A stretch of DNA of 64,000 bases from Pleurotus djamor (Eukaryota > Basidiomycota > Agaricomycetes > Agaricales > Pleurotaceae). The DNA lies in assembly GCA_029747585.1 (NCBI GenBank), contig JAPEVF010000231.1, positions 1-64,000 of the forward strand, written 5' to 3'. Positions 25,787 through 39,168 of this stretch are shown here, one piece after another. The notes beneath the pieces were generated by a model that did not search any database, was not told the origin of the DNA, and saw nothing but the letters and a program-made list of their open reading frames with translations. Position 1 is the first letter of the stretch. Each line of letters opens with the position of its first letter. Both the position numbers and the translations under genes were made by a program.

Positions 25787-27518
25787 TCAGACCTTCGACC
25801 TCGAACTTTCATCATCTTTCGTCTAAAAATCGAGGAAGAATGATAAGGATCGGATTGCATCAAAACGCACTGAAATGGAACACCAAATTTTACTTACTGA
25901 TCGGAATAAATCCATCTCGTGGTCCACACGCACTTCGGTGGCCGTACTGATCTGGACTCGAGGCATTCGAGAAGATGATGTCCCGTCCGCCGCAGTTGTG
26001 CTGCTTGGGTGGTCTGACCACATCCCTTGTTGGGCCCAGTTGACACTGATAAATGCTGATGAGGCGGCTGAGCTTTGGGAGACATATCGCCGGGAGTTTA
26101 AGGTGGCGAGAAGCCAATTGTTATATCTAAAGCCGGAAAGAAGAAAATTGATACAGTGAATCAGTGTGCTCCTTGAGACGACCCGGAAATGTTGCTATAC
26201 GTACAGTCGACCTCGTGATAAGAAGCTGTTGATAATTAAGCNNNNANGNANANGAGTGGGAACGGATACGAATCCACTTACAAGATCCAGTGGAAACTAT
26301 TGTGTGGCATGGACAAAAATAACGTTAATTCAAAGATGGACCATATGGCCGTGACCAGGCCTGTTTCTACAGTGAATTTGATGATAGAGAGGAGAGTAGC
26401 ATTTGTTCGTGGGATGGAAGATTCAGAGCGAACTCGAACCAACTAGATTTGTGTGGAAGGTTATTGAATGACATTGAACCGAGGAGAGAGGGTACGTACG
26501 ATGAATAGGATGACAGAGGTGATGAGCACATCACAAAAGGTGTTGCATGCCAGCCATACCTATCAAAAGTCAATGAAATGGAAAGAGGGNAACGGTGANN
26601 ANCATACTGCTATTTCCCGGCTAACGACAAGGAGGGCCGACACTTTTCGGCCAAGCATATCAATCTATGAGACCGTGAGCCGGGAGAATNAATCGCCGTC
26701 GTTGGGGTCACATACCCGAATGTTGTAATACCATGCCATGGCACACCCAAGGAGTGCAATCTAGGTAACACGAATTCAGACGTTTTTCGGATGAGTCGAT
26801 GACTACCAGCACCCACACAGCTCACAAGTCCTGATATCCAAGGCTTCCCAGTCAACTTCCATATTCTCCAGGCAAAGAAGAGCTGGACAATCAATGCCGC
26901 TGTCGGACCGTGTGTCAGACTCTTTCAAAATAAGCGAGCGAGCGAGCGGCGGTCACGTACGGAGGGAGTTGAGGATAGGCAGCGGTATCCATGAGACATC
27001 TATGATCTCTATCGATTCAAGTTTGCCCCACCCTGAGCCGAACGTCCTCCAAGCGGACACGCCCGTGAGAGCGGTGAGTATCGTTTCAATGGTGTATGTC
27101 CCCCAGACTACATGATCACGTTTAAAGGTAGATATCAGTTAAAAGGTCAGATGCAGCTGGAGAGTGTGTACAGACCAGTGGCCTTGATGTATCGGTTATC
27201 GTTAGGATAATGTGTGTGGTATAGGACTTCGGTCCGAGTGGGTTAGGTTGAGTACACAATGATTCATGTGGTGGCGAATGCACCCACAAAATTGAACAGA
27301 AGACATCCCATAAAATAAATAGCCGATCAAGTAGCCTAGTAGCTAGGAAGGCTTCGTTAGCATCGGGGATGTGGAAGGAGAAACGCGGTTAACATACCAA
27401 GGGTCCCGTTCTTTAAGGTCGAAAAAAGGAAAGTGAGAACTAAGCGTCAGGGAGGCTTGGGGAGTCATGATACGTACACCAGGGCTAGCTCACCATTTTC
27501 ATTGCCCGAAGATGACAT
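25787..27518 (-). CDS. DUF6534-type multi-pass membrane protein, copy A
   Basis: Spliced by comparison with copies B-D. Exon 1 27518-27478 (MSSSGNENGELALV) joins TGPL in phase 2, exactly as in the other copies. Later exons give GYLFYGMSSVQF, VWGTYTIETILTALTGVSAW, WIPLPILNSL, IVQLFFAWRIWKLTGKPW, TFCDVLITSVILFIV, IIKFTVETGLVTAIWSIFEL and the signature NNWLLATLNSR. The last exon, after GTAAGT...TTTTAG, adds TKDDESSRSKV and stops at 25787. The family, common in agaricomycetes, has seven or so helices and a polar cytosolic tail; its function is unknown and a receptor-like role is only a guess. Ns near 26590-26600 and 26690 affect exons. It is the most diverged of the four copies here. Confidence 0.75.
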
Positions 27519-29151
27519 AGTTGCTGGCCGAGAAAGAGGACGGTTAGGGTAAGTTTCGTCGACGCGGGGGTTGTGTCTTATAAAGAGCCGCTGACACCGT
27601 TTAAAAGGCGATACCTTGCGATCCATCAGGTGAGATATTTCCACTCGCTCTGGACATGAGAAAGAAGAGTCCGGCTGCGTGTACTATGCCCATATAGTAC
27701 AAGTAGCGAGATTTGTTGCCGAGGTATACGGTCACCCAACAGACCTTCACTACTTTCCCGATTCGATCTTCCGGGGTCCACGACGGATACTCAAGGAATA
27801 ATGTCATGTGGCATTACGAACGGTTACCCGGCTTTGAGAAACGTCGACGCTGCATCAGATATTGAATCTTCTTGTACCTCTGAGTAAACCTAGCAAAAGC
27901 GAATGCGTTTGGGTAGCGCTGAAGCCTGGGGAATATTAGCACCTACCATCCTCTTTCTTTCTCCTCTATTTACCCAAAACTCGTGGGTTCGAACACAGTA
28001 ATGCATCGTCATCCTTGCGTGAGAAAGTGGCTTGATGGGTTTCAAGTACTGAACGTGAACGTTTGAGCAAATGGCCCACGCTGAAAGACGTTTGAATCAC
28101 TTCATGAACGCAAGTACTTCCACGAACGCGTCCCGAGATGTTACTAATCATCGCGACTCTGGGTATGGTGCTTTGAGTACTTTTCCCGAGACACCAGTGT
28201 GATTCAAGTTCAACAAGATTTGGGTCCCGAACTGGAGTCGGACTTCGGGTTGGGCGGGAGATATAAGTCAGGGAGAGACGATACGCAGACTTGTATGAAG
28301 CTGGGACATATCCGACACATGGACTTCGACGGGCGCAGCAGAAGGTGGTGGTTATTGTCTGGAGGGCTTCGCGTCACACTGTCACAGGGTGTCAGGACCC
28401 CGAATGACCCCAGGCCTCCGAGTTCTTTTGGGCGACCATATCACTGATCAGCGACGTACTCAGTCGAGAGTGTGTATGGTTATCAGTGCTTCTTATGGAT
28501 CACACTGATCAGTTCAGTGATTTACCTCCACAGATTACTGCACTCAGGTTAAGGGGCAGAGAAAAGGGGCCTTAACAGGAGCCACGCAAAATTTTTCGAC
28601 GACGTCAAGTCAGTGAGAGTTCTGGATCCACGGACGTGCATATCAATGCGCGTATCCGGCCTCTTCACTTGCGATTACGATACATGGGTAGTCCACATCC
28701 ACGCGTAGCCCACGGTTTGACGCAACCCATGTGCTTCCCACCACTGGGCGCTTCGAGCTTCAAGGGTTTGATCAGCCCCTGAAATTGAAGTCAACAAGTT
28801 GAAGCCTCACCAAGATGTTTGTTTCAAAATGCTCAACAGGTTCTACTTCAAGTCAAGTCTATGCTTCGCAAAGCATCAATCTTGATAACCTCACATGGAC
28901 ATCTGGAACCGATAGTGGGTGGTGAGTACCTCCAGATTTTACCCATGATGCATGATGCCAACAGAAGGAAAATAGTTCTTGATTAACCAGAAGCGTGTTT
29001 CCCGGTATGCATGCCTCGTCTGGCAATCTGTGGGTGTTTCCCATGCCCCATTTACTCAACTATTTCTCTAGATGACAAGTATGCACTTTCGGAGTTGCGT
29101 TTATAAGCGGACACATCGGGTGCTCCATTACTGTCTCTCCACCGCTAAGCC
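27519..29151. other. Gene-free 1.6 kb upstream of the synthetase gene
   Basis: No supported gene. It is the shared upstream region of DUF6534 copy A (-) and the NRPS-like gene (+). A short frame with one hydrophobic stretch at 27601-27807 (-) has no splice-linked continuation and was not called. Confidence 0.45.
29100..29106 (+). promoter_or_regulatory. TATA-like element of NRPS-like gene
   Basis: TTTATAA(G) about 45-50 nt before the ATG at 29152. Confidence 0.45.
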
Positions 29152-32100
29152 ATGGTTGTCTACCCCCCGACCGACGGTAGCCTTTTGCTATCCCAAATCG
29201 TCGACTTCAACAGCGAGCACAACACCTGGCTTCCTGTTTTCAAGTATCACGCTGATGGCTCCGACAGTACGACAAGTATAACTCACTTGGAGTTCGCGCG
29301 AGCATGTCATCGAATAGCCCACATCGTGAACCCGACAGGGTCCGATGAGGCCTTCACCAAAGTGGTCGCAATAGTGGCGCTGTGCGATACGATCGTGTAC
29401 CAAGCCTTGATGCTTGGTATCCATAAAGCGGGGTTCATAGTAAGCACTGGGCGGACTATATTTCTCTGAACATTTCCTGACTAATGCCGCATTCTAGCCA
29501 TTCCCTATCTCTCCGCGAAACTCTCCTGCTGCAGTGATCAGGCTCTTGAAAGCCACTAACTGTCACCGAATCATTGCAACGAAAGTCACACTGAAGGCCC
29601 TCATCGAGGGTGTCCAGTCTCAGTTAGACCAGGATAAATCTACTTTCTCTCTGACGGTCGATGAAGTACCTTCCCTGGAGAGCGTATTCCCTAAGCTTGG
29701 ATACGAAACCGCAAATGATGAATTTTCTCCCTACCCCGATTATCCCGTCAAACCGAGCCTGTCGAGCCTTGCTTTGTACCTGCACTCTTCTGGAAGCACT
29801 GGCTTTCCGAAGCCGATTCCTCTTACACAAACGTCCATTGTACATTGGGCGACACTTCGTAAGTATCCTTCTGTTATTAATCTGATGATTTTTCTCTGAT
29901 GGACGTCGCTTCGTGCCAGCTGCCGTAACGGATATGATCACACATGAACACCCCAAGATACTGGGTGCTATGGCGTTGCCTTCCTTCCACACCCTCGGAA
30001 TCTACTGTCAGGTTCTAGCCCCATTGTTTGCCGTGCGGCCTTCATCAGTTTACCCCCCAGTGAAGACCTCGGAGGCTTCCTTACCGATCTCACCCACCCC
30101 GGACAACATCCTCGATCACACCAAGAGAACAAACTGTGATGCCCTAATTGTCATCCCTACTCTTTTGCATTATTGGTCACATTCCCCTGAGTCTATGGAA
30201 TTCCTACGGTCTCTATACATCGTCGTGCGTTGACTGATGAATTGCTTAGAGCTGTGTGATTCTGATGACCTCGTAGAGTTATTCTGGCGGCGCTCCCCCT
30301 CCCAAATTGGGGCATGCCCTCCATGCCGCGGGAGTCGTGACGCGACCCATCTATGGAGGAACCGAATTTGGCGCGCCAACTCACTGGGTCCCGACACCCG
30401 AAGAACGCGCCAACGATGAGTGGCAGTGGATACGTTTCTCCGAGAACATCAGCAAGGAGATGGTACCTCAAGGAGGGGGAGTCTACGAACTTTGTGTCCT
30501 GGTCCGATCATATTTTCTTCCTTTGATAGACATCTTGACCTGACAATCCCTCACAGCGCAGCGCAGTGGATCACATCAATGTTTTCAACGGTCAAGACAA
30601 ATTAACGTACGCGACTTCCGATCTTTTTGAGAAGCATCCTTCGATAGATGGTCTTTGGAAAATGTGAGACTGGGTTTTTGTACGATTGACAAACTGAGCT
30701 GATAACGTTCCAGAGTTGGTCGAAAGGATGATGTTATCGTGCACTCTTCGGGCGAGAAAACTGTACCGGGACCTATGGAAGATATTATCGCTAGTCATCC
30801 TGGGTACACATTTCCATACTTGGCTGGTTTCTTCGTTCTCAATTGATTTTTACTCTCCAGTATCCAAGGCATCATTTTGTTTGGAGAACGACAGAGCCAG
30901 CCTGGTGCCCTGATTGAGCTCAAGGATAATACTCGCTTCCCCACAAACGACGAAGAGTTGCAATCCCTTCGCAACGAGTTCTGGTAAGCCTGCATTTTCA
31001 CAACGACGACACACCCATTCTTACTTTTGATAGGCCCATCGTTGAAGAGGCCAATAAACTTGCTCCGACATTCAGTCGTGTCTACAAAGACATGATCCTA
31101 TTCGCTTCCCCTGATAAACCCCTTCCCCGTGCTGGAAAGGGGACCGTAATGCGCAAGGCAGCCTTGGCTGTGTACGATGCTGAGATACAAAATATGTGCG
31201 TAAATACTCTTGTTACGAACTATGTATCATTTTTTCTAAGCTCCTCTCGCATTTATAGTTATAATACCATTGAAGCAGGTGTAGAATCGAGTTCTGCTGG
31301 GAAGGGCCCATCGTCATGGAAATCTGAATCTCTCTTGCCATGGCTTCAGGCGCATGCCTCAGACTTGGTTCCAAAAGGCACATTTTCCCTGTCCGATGAT
31401 CTCTTTGCCCACGGATTTGACAGGTATCTATTCTATTACTCTCCTCTGTGTGTTATGTCTCAACGCATTCCTAGTTTGAACGCTACTCTACTCCGACATC
31501 GTATCGTATCTGCCCTACGCCAACATGAAGCAACGTCCTCCCAACATGTGGACGTTCCCCAAACGCTCGTCTATGACAACCCCACTCTAGAGAGACTAGC
31601 TGTGGCAGTTGAGGCGCTGGCCTCGGGACCGACATTGACTACTCAAATGCGAGCCGAAAGGATTGAATCCCTGATCACGTACCAACTTTCCCAACTCCAG
31701 CCCTTGTCTAAAACTACTCCAGGGGCTACGTCAACAGGCGCCACCGTGTTGTTGACAGGTTCTACAGGAGGACTTGGGACGCACATCTTGGCCGACTTGC
31801 TCTTGCATCCACAGGTGGAAGCTGTATACACGCTCAATCGCTCCTCTGCGTCGCTCTCATCTGGGGAACGACAAAACGCATCATTCAAAGACCGTGGCTT
31901 GGATATGTCCTTGCTTAACTCGGACAAACTGATTGTCCTAGAGGGATCTTTGAACGAGCCTAATTTTGGCCTAGAGGCTGGTTTATACGAAAAGGTGAGA
32001 AGCACTCAAAGGTTAAATGTATATGATAAACTCAATGTCTGCTTAAGCTTCATCAATCTGTCAATGTCATCATCCATAACGCTTGGAAGGTTGACTTCAA

Positions 32101-33108
32101 TTTCCCTCTTCATGCCTTCGAGCCTCTTATCTCGGGAACCCTCAATCTGATTAACTTCGCTCGAACTGGGTCCTTCTCATCTTCGACCCGCTTCATCTTC
32201 TCGTCCTCCATCTCAGCTGTCCAAGGATGGAACAGTAATCAACCTGTTCCTGAAGAAGCTATATCTACACCAGAAGTCGCCATAGGGAACGGATATGGTG
32301 AATCTAAATATGTGGTTGAAAGGGTGCGTGTACCGCACTGGTTGTGGAATTACAGCGCTGATTGGTTGTCTAGATGTTGGCAGCGAGCGGTGTTCAGGCT
32401 TGTTCACTTCGTATCGGTCAAGTCTGCGGTGGTGCTCCCAACGGGGCTTGGTCTCTCTCGGATTGGTTCCCCATCTCAGTTAAATCAAGCGTCAGCTTGA
32501 AGGCACTGCCTGATGTGAAAGGGGTGAGTGCGCCCACCGGCGTAACCCACTATCGCCGTTCAGGCCTTTAGAACTCACGGATATTCTAGGTTGTGTCTTG
32601 GGTCCCCATGGACGTCATTTCGAAAACCGTTTTGGATGTGGCTTTCTTCAGCGGATCACTGCCATCCGTTATTAACGTTGTTCATCCGAAGCCCGTTCCT
32701 TGGACCTCCACGGTTGCAGCTCTTCAGGCATCCATCCGGGATGTTACTCGAGGCAAAGTTGAACTCCCCATCGCCCCAATGTCTGAATGGGTCCGCTTGC
32801 TTGAAGGCGCAGCAGAAAATGCGAAGGATGCTGATATCCGGAAGATAGTACGTCTAAAGTCATTGCGAGCCTGATTTCATATTGATAAATTATCGCAGCC
32901 TGCCATGAAGTTGATGTCGTTCTTCGCGCGCCTTGCCCAAGCCGACTCTTCGGTGGCGGATGACCAGGAAAGCGGTGGTTGGCCAAACTTCCCAACTAAC
33001 GTGGCTCAGTCACTGAGCCCGTCGCTAGCAAATGCAGAACCACTGGGTAAACCTACAATCTCTGCTTGGGTAGCCTACTGGGCGAACGCAGCACTCTTTA
33101 CGACATAA
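29152..33108 (+). CDS. NRPS-like adenylation-carrier-reductase enzyme (A-T-R)
   Basis: Fourteen exons, all phases consistent: 29152-29439, 29498-29858, 29920-30224, 30277-30501, 30557-30663, 30714-30803, 30861-30983, 31034-31195, 31259-31423, 31475-31994, 32048-32323, 32374-32523, 32590-32847, 32899-33108; 3240 nt, 1079 aa. The adenylation domain (to ~res 530) has LHSSGSTGFPKPI, YGGTEFGAPTHW, GRKDDVIVHSSGEK and PRAGKGTVMRKA. The carrier domain has GFDSLNATLL, with Ser609 as the phosphopantetheine site. The reductase domain has the NAD(P) motif LLTGSTGGLGTHIL and the YGESKYVVER catalytic Tyr/Lys. Such enzymes activate a carboxylic acid as AMP ester, tether it and reduce it to an aldehyde. There is no condensation domain. 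The acid is unknown, and the enzyme differs from the larger lysine-pathway aminoadipate reductase. It heads a run of four enzyme genes. Confidence 0.93.
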
Positions 33109-33200
33109 CCAGTCTGCTATTTACCCCCAGGCTTTAGTTGAATTAATGTAATTATACAGCTTATATACGGTCCAAGCCATCGCATTGTCAATTCCTTCTC

Positions 33201-34912
33201 CTACAGACCTTGAAGCAAGCTCTGCCTAGTCAGCTCGTAGATCGCATTCCCACTTTCCAATACTTGACACCAAGGTTCTTCAAGCCCTTCTTCTCTAACA
33301 AAACCCTCTGCATCGATTTCGATCCGCTCCTCCTTGAGTTCATGAATGACATCCTTTCCATGCAACCGTAGCCACTCCAGAACCGGGCTCACTATCCATC
33401 GTCGTATCTCTCTCCCATTCTTATGGCTTTCGAACCACCCCAAGTGACCGCCTCCGGACGTGAGAGCCATGACAATATACGCATTGTCACTCCCTTCCAT
33501 CGGGACGTCTTGCACGACAGGATCGTCAGCTGAATTGATGGCCAAGAATGGGATCTTGATGTCAGCGAGCACAGTGTGGCTGGATGCTTCTTCGTAATAT
33601 TGGGAAACAGATTCATAGGGGAAGTTAGGGGAAGGACCTCCTGCGATTCGGGTGAACACTGTGTCAAACAGCTCTAGAGTTGGGTTCTTTAGCTGTAATG
33701 CTTGGGATAGGGCCTTCGTAACGGGGTGTTCGGGGTCTTGTGAGAGAGCAGCAGCATGTTTGGTGGCGACGTTGAGGAGATTCGTGCCAAGGGCTTTTGC
33801 GTAGACATGTTTCCCGACCAACGTGCTCTTCAACCTATGTATATTGATGCGATTGTGAATATTGCGTGAATAATGATAAAGAGAAATATTTACACTTCAT
33901 TGTTGCGAACCAAGTTCCATGGCTACGACACGTCATTAGGCAGGCCGATAATTGTGAAAATAAGCACATACGCAAGCAAGGATACACCCTGAGACCAGTC
34001 GACTGAATTGGCCTTCTTCAGCAATATACCTTGTCATAATATTACCTCCTATTGAGAACCCAAGTCCGAGTAAAGGGGCGTCGGGATATTGAGATCTGAT
34101 GTATGCTATCGCCGCTCGCAGATCGCCTGTTTCACCAGCCGAATATAGTCGTTGACTAGTGATAGGCACGCCTGCACCTAAAGAGGAGGACATCAGTTGC
34201 ATTATATCGCAGAGAGCGATGAAGACGAACAGCCTCGAAAGTTCACCACGACAGCACGATAACCCAGCCCGCCTTCCGCTTCCGATTTACAAGCTGGGTG
34301 GAGGACACATCGAACGTAGGACTCATAGGAACCTGTATTACAGAAGTGAGCTCCGCGCAGGGAGAGGACTGAGTAAAGCAAGAGGACCTCCTGTGAGACC
34401 ATGAGTTACCACGATGATCGGAGCATCTGCTCGGACTGCTTGATGATCTGCTGGCGTAAAGTCGAGTCCGCTATGAATCAACAGTCAGGGGTAGGAAAAA
34501 GATCGTAGATGATTCTGACGCACATTGTTCCTCCATCTCGGAGTCGAAGATACTTCCTAAGCGATGTGAGAATAATAAGCTGAGTGTACCTGAGTTGTTT
34601 GAGGTACTCTACCTATCGTATACAACCTCATCTACGCGAGTGAAGTCACCTAGGACACAGTATGCGGTTTGTAAATGGCCACTGTGATGAGGAATCAGTC
34701 AAGTGTCATCCAGATGTGGTTGGATTGACCTACTTAAACATCCACCATGGAGGGTTGAAGTCGGAAAATAGACTACTGCACCTATTATAGACCAATTCTG
34801 CGAGGGGAAAGCTACTAAATTTCTCGACGCCATGGTTTGAAACTGGAAGTAGAGCCGATTTGTCGGGAAGGCGAACACGGGTGTTTTGACGAGAGCTAAA
34901 CACAAGGCCCAT
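33201..34912 (-). CDS. Alpha/beta hydrolase, ABHD1/3-YheT family
   Basis: Start 34912 (MGLVFSSRQNTRVRLPD). The first exons (34912-34734, 34681-34613, 34556-34524) join in phase to give NGHLQTAYCVLGDFTRVDEVVYDR and KYLRLRDGGT, hallmarks of this family. Then THGLTGGSYESYVRCVL (oxyanion region), YRAVVVNFRGC, and the nucleophile elbow LGFSIGGN. The triad acid is in NSADDPVV and the His in GGGHLGW. The last exon, from about 33830, runs to the stop at 33201. Fungal relatives are acyltransferases or esterases acting on medium-chain acyl esters. It is convergent with the NRPS-like gene, with only 92 bp between stops, which supports a shared cluster. It might hydrolyse or transfer an acyl group in that pathway (inference). 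Confidence 0.88.
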
Positions 34913-35492
34913 CTTTTGGAGAGGGTGGCTGATGGTCGAAGAGCATATGGGTCCCCGAGAGCCCTCATTTTATAGACCGTACAGTCTGGGAATTCTGCTC
35001 TCGAGTTGGATTCCATATTGCTAAGTTCCCTGATTTGAGGCTGTCACGGCAAACGATTCGGAAATGCGTATCTGCCAAGCTTGAGTCCGGAATCGAGCTT
35101 TGCTCGCGGTTTTGCCGGTTAAAGACGTACACAAAGCGACCTGTGCGCCCTGTTACAAGTCAATCTGTCAAGGCATCAAAAGGCATCAAAAGAGCGCGAG
35201 GCGGTGGGGTTTGACACCGGCTTACGTGGAGATAGGGGTGATCATATAGGAGGCGCGGTCGAGATGAACTTGGGGCCACATGTTGCCTTGGCCGTTTACC
35301 AGTACCTCCTGGTCAGACGAGGGCCAACAACAGGAATTACCAGAAGCTGCTATGGATTGTGTATGATGCATCATAGCAAAACTGTTGGGACGTTGACAGA
35401 TCATTGTCATCATTGCATTGTACATATCGAAGCTGATTGCCTACTACACAGATTGATTTGAGCATGAAAAGACATAGTTGGTGGGATAAAAC
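34913..35492. other. Intergenic between hydrolase and GMC oxidase
   Basis: No gene seen. Promoter side of the hydrolase and 3' side of the GMC oxidase. Confidence 0.45.
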
Positions 35493-38155
35493 TCAAACTC
35501 CCGTGATGCGGAGTTCCTCAGCGATGATCAATGCTGCCTTTTCACCAATGACAAGGGCAGCAGAGTAGGTGTTCTGGAAGTAACGAGGGGTCAGTAAGTT
35601 CCGTGTAGTAATGCGAGGGGTCCTTACAGAGTTGACGTTGGAAGGAGGGATCGAGATGTCTGGCAGATCGTCAATACGGACTGTTGGGTGGGTCAAGGCG
35701 GATGCACTTACCGGCAACCTTGAGATTCTTGACACCATAGACGTTGAGGTGTGAATCAACGACACCACCCTGCTCTCGTGGTTTCATAGCACATGTTCCC
35801 AGCTAAAATCCGCTCGATTAATGTCCCCTTAACTTAAACCTAGCCCAATAGACTCACCGAATGCCAAGTAGTAGCGGCTAGGGAGCACTCGTCAGCAGCC
35901 GTTTACAAGTCCGGGCCTGGGGGATAAACTCACCAAACTTCCTGTGTAAGTCATCGATGGCTTTATCATCTGCTTCCGAGTAGACGATATCCGGGGCCGA
36001 GATATCCACAGGTGCATTATCTTTCAATGCAGCAGGACTGTCCTCCGCGAAGGCCGGAGCAACAGGAGGGAAGGCCCCTCGGAACAATGGAAGGCGACGA
36101 ATAAACTCCCTACTCTTCTTGTATCCCCATCGTAGGGCAGCCAAGTCAGCTGGGCTATGAGTCAAGGTGGATTAGTAGCGTAATAGTTGCTGTGATAGGA
36201 AGACGCACGCATTCAGATAGCCTGCATCAAATTCCGGGGGTGTGAAAACATCATCATTCACAATGTGGACGCTTCCACGGGAAGCAGGATAAGCCTTTTT
36301 GAGGGTAGTTAATGACCGGGCTTCGATCAGGCTTAGCTGAAGACGTACCAGATGGTAGGCACCACAAACGAAGGTTAAAGATGGGAAGCCGGTCTGATCG
36401 GTGGGGAAGCTGGAGAAGCATCAGCCACACCATAAATGGATAGAAAAGAAGCGTTGTTCACCCTGCAAGAGCACTCATCCAGAACAGTGGCTTGTCAGGC
36501 TTGTCAGCGAAGTACTCTTTCCATCGAGGCAAGAATTCGGGAGAGAACTGTTTCAGCTCGTCCTCAAATGGTCGAACCTTGACGGCCGCATCGACACCGC
36601 TGAATCGTGTTATTGGGGATGAATCAGCCATCAATGAGGGAACTTACTTTGCGGCGAGCAGACCTGTTCTGTCCGTGGCATATTGAGTAAGTTGTTCTAG
36701 GTGTTATATTGAGCCGGCAGAAGTTTTCTATACAAGACAACTGACTTGTCCATTCTTCGACTTCGCCTCTGAAAAGCTTATCGTAACTTTGGACGCCCGA
36801 GTCACTGAGATAAGGTACAACGCCGAATATGTGATCTGGAGATGAATGATACATCAATATTGAGTTTTCGAGCTGGGGGAAAGCTTACCTTGATAATCGC
36901 TTCCGACACCTGGGAGGTCAACAAACGGTTTGATGCCCGCTTTCTTGAGAACTTCTGGTGCACCAATACCAGAGCGCTCTAGAATTCCAGGAGATCCTAA
37001 CGCGCCAGCAGCTACGACGACTAACTTCGAAGCACGGACGGTATGGAGATCTTGGGGAGCCTGAGGATGTACGCGGGCGTCGAAAACGAATTCAACCCCT
37101 GTTGCGGTGTCCCCCCTGGATATGTTTCTAGGAGGTGAACATAATGCAAGGAACGAAGTTAACGCACTCGAAGAGCACCCGCTTGACTCGTCCTCCGTCA
37201 ACAATGTGGAGGTTTTCACTGGTTTGGTTGTATAGGTAGTGATGCTGTACGAGCGATTATGAGTGAGAGGCTTCCTGACCGGAAAACGGCGGTTTCATAC
37301 CGGAACGTCAGAGCGAACACCGTCAGAGCTGGACCATCTGAAAGGGTTGTTAGTTGGTGGACGTCCGCTAAAGTACGGTTCCCTCACTTTGGCCACCTCT
37401 GATAGTAGTACCTATCAGATACTAGCTATAAGCATCGAAGAACTGTCGACTCACCGCGAAAACATTTACGGAATCTTCATAGCAGGCATTGCCGTCTTTT
37501 CCCAATGGGCGGCGTTTGTCGTACTTGGGGCCAATATCAAGAAACTGCTTCCCAGCTTCACTGAAGAATCCTCCGTATGAAACCTTCAATGGGCCCGAAG
37601 AACCATGGGTTGGTGCAGAAGGGTCGACTTCGTAGGTCTCAACCTGCCAGAGCGAGTCAGCCAAACAGCCATAAACAGGTGGTAAGTTGGATCCTTGCCT
37701 TTTGCAACAGGGGAATGAGTTCCTTCGACGACCAACCCGGGTTGTTGTATTCGTTGGCCCAGTCGTCGAAGTCGGAGGCAGCAGGGCGGTTATACAAGAC
37801 GAAGTTCACCGATGAACCTCCGCCGACACATCGGCCTGTTTGGATAATGGCCGAACGACCACCCAAGTACTCGCTAGGCGTCGCCACATTGTGCGTTATG
37901 GTGGTCGTGGTGGGAGCTAGATGGGTGATGTAACGACCCGGCTGGACGTGCTCGGGCATGTCTTTGGTTGTAGGGCCAGCCTCCAGGACCAGGATCCTGA
38001 GGCTCGGGGAAGCAGCAGCGAGCCTGCCAGCAGCTACGCCGGCGCAAGTACCACCTACAGAACTGGTGAGCTCATTCTCATATCCTGATAGAAACGGTTC
38101 GCTCACCGCCAGCGAAGATGATATCGTATTCAGCGTTAAAAGTGGGCAAGGCCAT
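35493..38155 (-). CDS. GMC oxidoreductase, alcohol oxidase type
   Basis: FAD enzyme oxidising an alcohol to an aldehyde with O2 as acceptor. Exon 1 starts at 38155 (MALPTFNAEYDIIFAGG) and joins GTCAGVAAGRL, giving the FAD dinucleotide fold; ILVLEAGP is the ADP-ribose Glu. GMC signature 1 is seen as TGRCVGGGSSVNF, signature 2 as GALGSPGILERSGIG. Later exons give GVDLPGVGSDYQDH-like substrate-region sequence, then the catalytic His in WHSLGTCAMKP and the catalytic Asn in NTYSAALVIGEKA. About ten exons; the inner borders were not all fixed. It has no signal peptide, so it is probably intracellular, like peroxisomal methanol oxidases, but the last residues (LRITGV) are not a typical PTS1. The WHSLGTCAMKP block is that of the methanol/alcohol oxidase clade. 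The substrate could be a cluster intermediate. Confidence 0.88.
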
Positions 38156-39168
38156 GGCTCGAGATTAGATGTGAGGTTTTGTGATATGGCCAAGTCCCAC
38201 ATTGCTTTTTATACAACCGAGGTGGATTTGATGGATCAACGAAGCGTTCTCGACTCAGCCCAGCGTTTTGCTCTCCGATACAGGTATCAGACCCACAGTT
38301 GGCGCAACCGGGCATAACCCACACACCATCTGGTCTGCAAACACACGCAATCAGCGGCAGCGGGCGATCCCATCATTCTCTCCCATGCCCGACTTCTGGA
38401 ACTCTGACAATCTTTCTTGGAAGCCTGAAAATAGCTGAAAACTCCTCATTTCATTCAACCCAGGCCCCCTCAGCTCCTAGGTACTTGATCGACTACAATT
38501 TTCGCGTCCTTCTTGATGGATTGATATCAACCCGAATTGTCAGACTAGAATAACCCCAGACTTGTGCATCGAACTAGACTGATCATCATGGCGATGTTTC
38601 AACCGTAAGACCTTGGCTCCCGATCAGTCGCCCAATGTGCTTGCTCGTAATCTCGCGGACACTGAAGTCAAGTCCATCAAACCCGTCATAGATAGCATGC
38701 GTTGCCGCTGGTAAGTAACCCGTTACTTGTGAAAATACTGCGCCAGTTTGATGAACGTTGCTAGCCAAATACATTGGTCGAAATGCTGAAACGCACGGCC
38801 CACATCGCGTCAAGAACACCAACCGCTTGTGGGCGTTTGTCCACCACAGACATCCACAGTCGCATAAGCCTCCTTCAATCACGTGGTACTTTGCTTGTAC
38901 ACCGGAATCTCTTTTTCGAGCCTTGAGACTGTGACGTGCACTTGCGGCCCTTGCGTACTCCTTAAGTCCGACTTTCCCTCATCGTGTTTGAAGAAAGCGC
39001 AAACGCAATATACCCCCGATGGGCTCACTGTGAAACATCAGTCAAATTGCTTGATGACCTGTGGGACAGTCGGGCGTTAAGAGTCCATAGTCTCCGGTAT
39101 AAGGTGCAGTCAATACCCATACTTGGTAACCGATTCCACTCACGTACCACGTCTGCCAGCTGAGGAGA
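38156..39168. promoter_or_regulatory. Bidirectional promoter region, GMC oxidase and flavin monooxygenase
   Basis: 1.0 kb between divergent starts. No supported gene; the longest frames are unspliced and unconvincing. Shared upstream DNA fits co-regulation of the two oxidases (inference). Confidence 0.4.

Noticed and set aside
27975..28000. tRNA T-loop (gggttcgaaca)
   Set aside because: The loop looks right, but the stem does not pair and no D or anticodon arms or A box can be placed at proper distance.
31643..32005. 120-codon minus-strand frame
   Set aside because: Shadow of the carrier/reductase exon of the NRPS-like gene.
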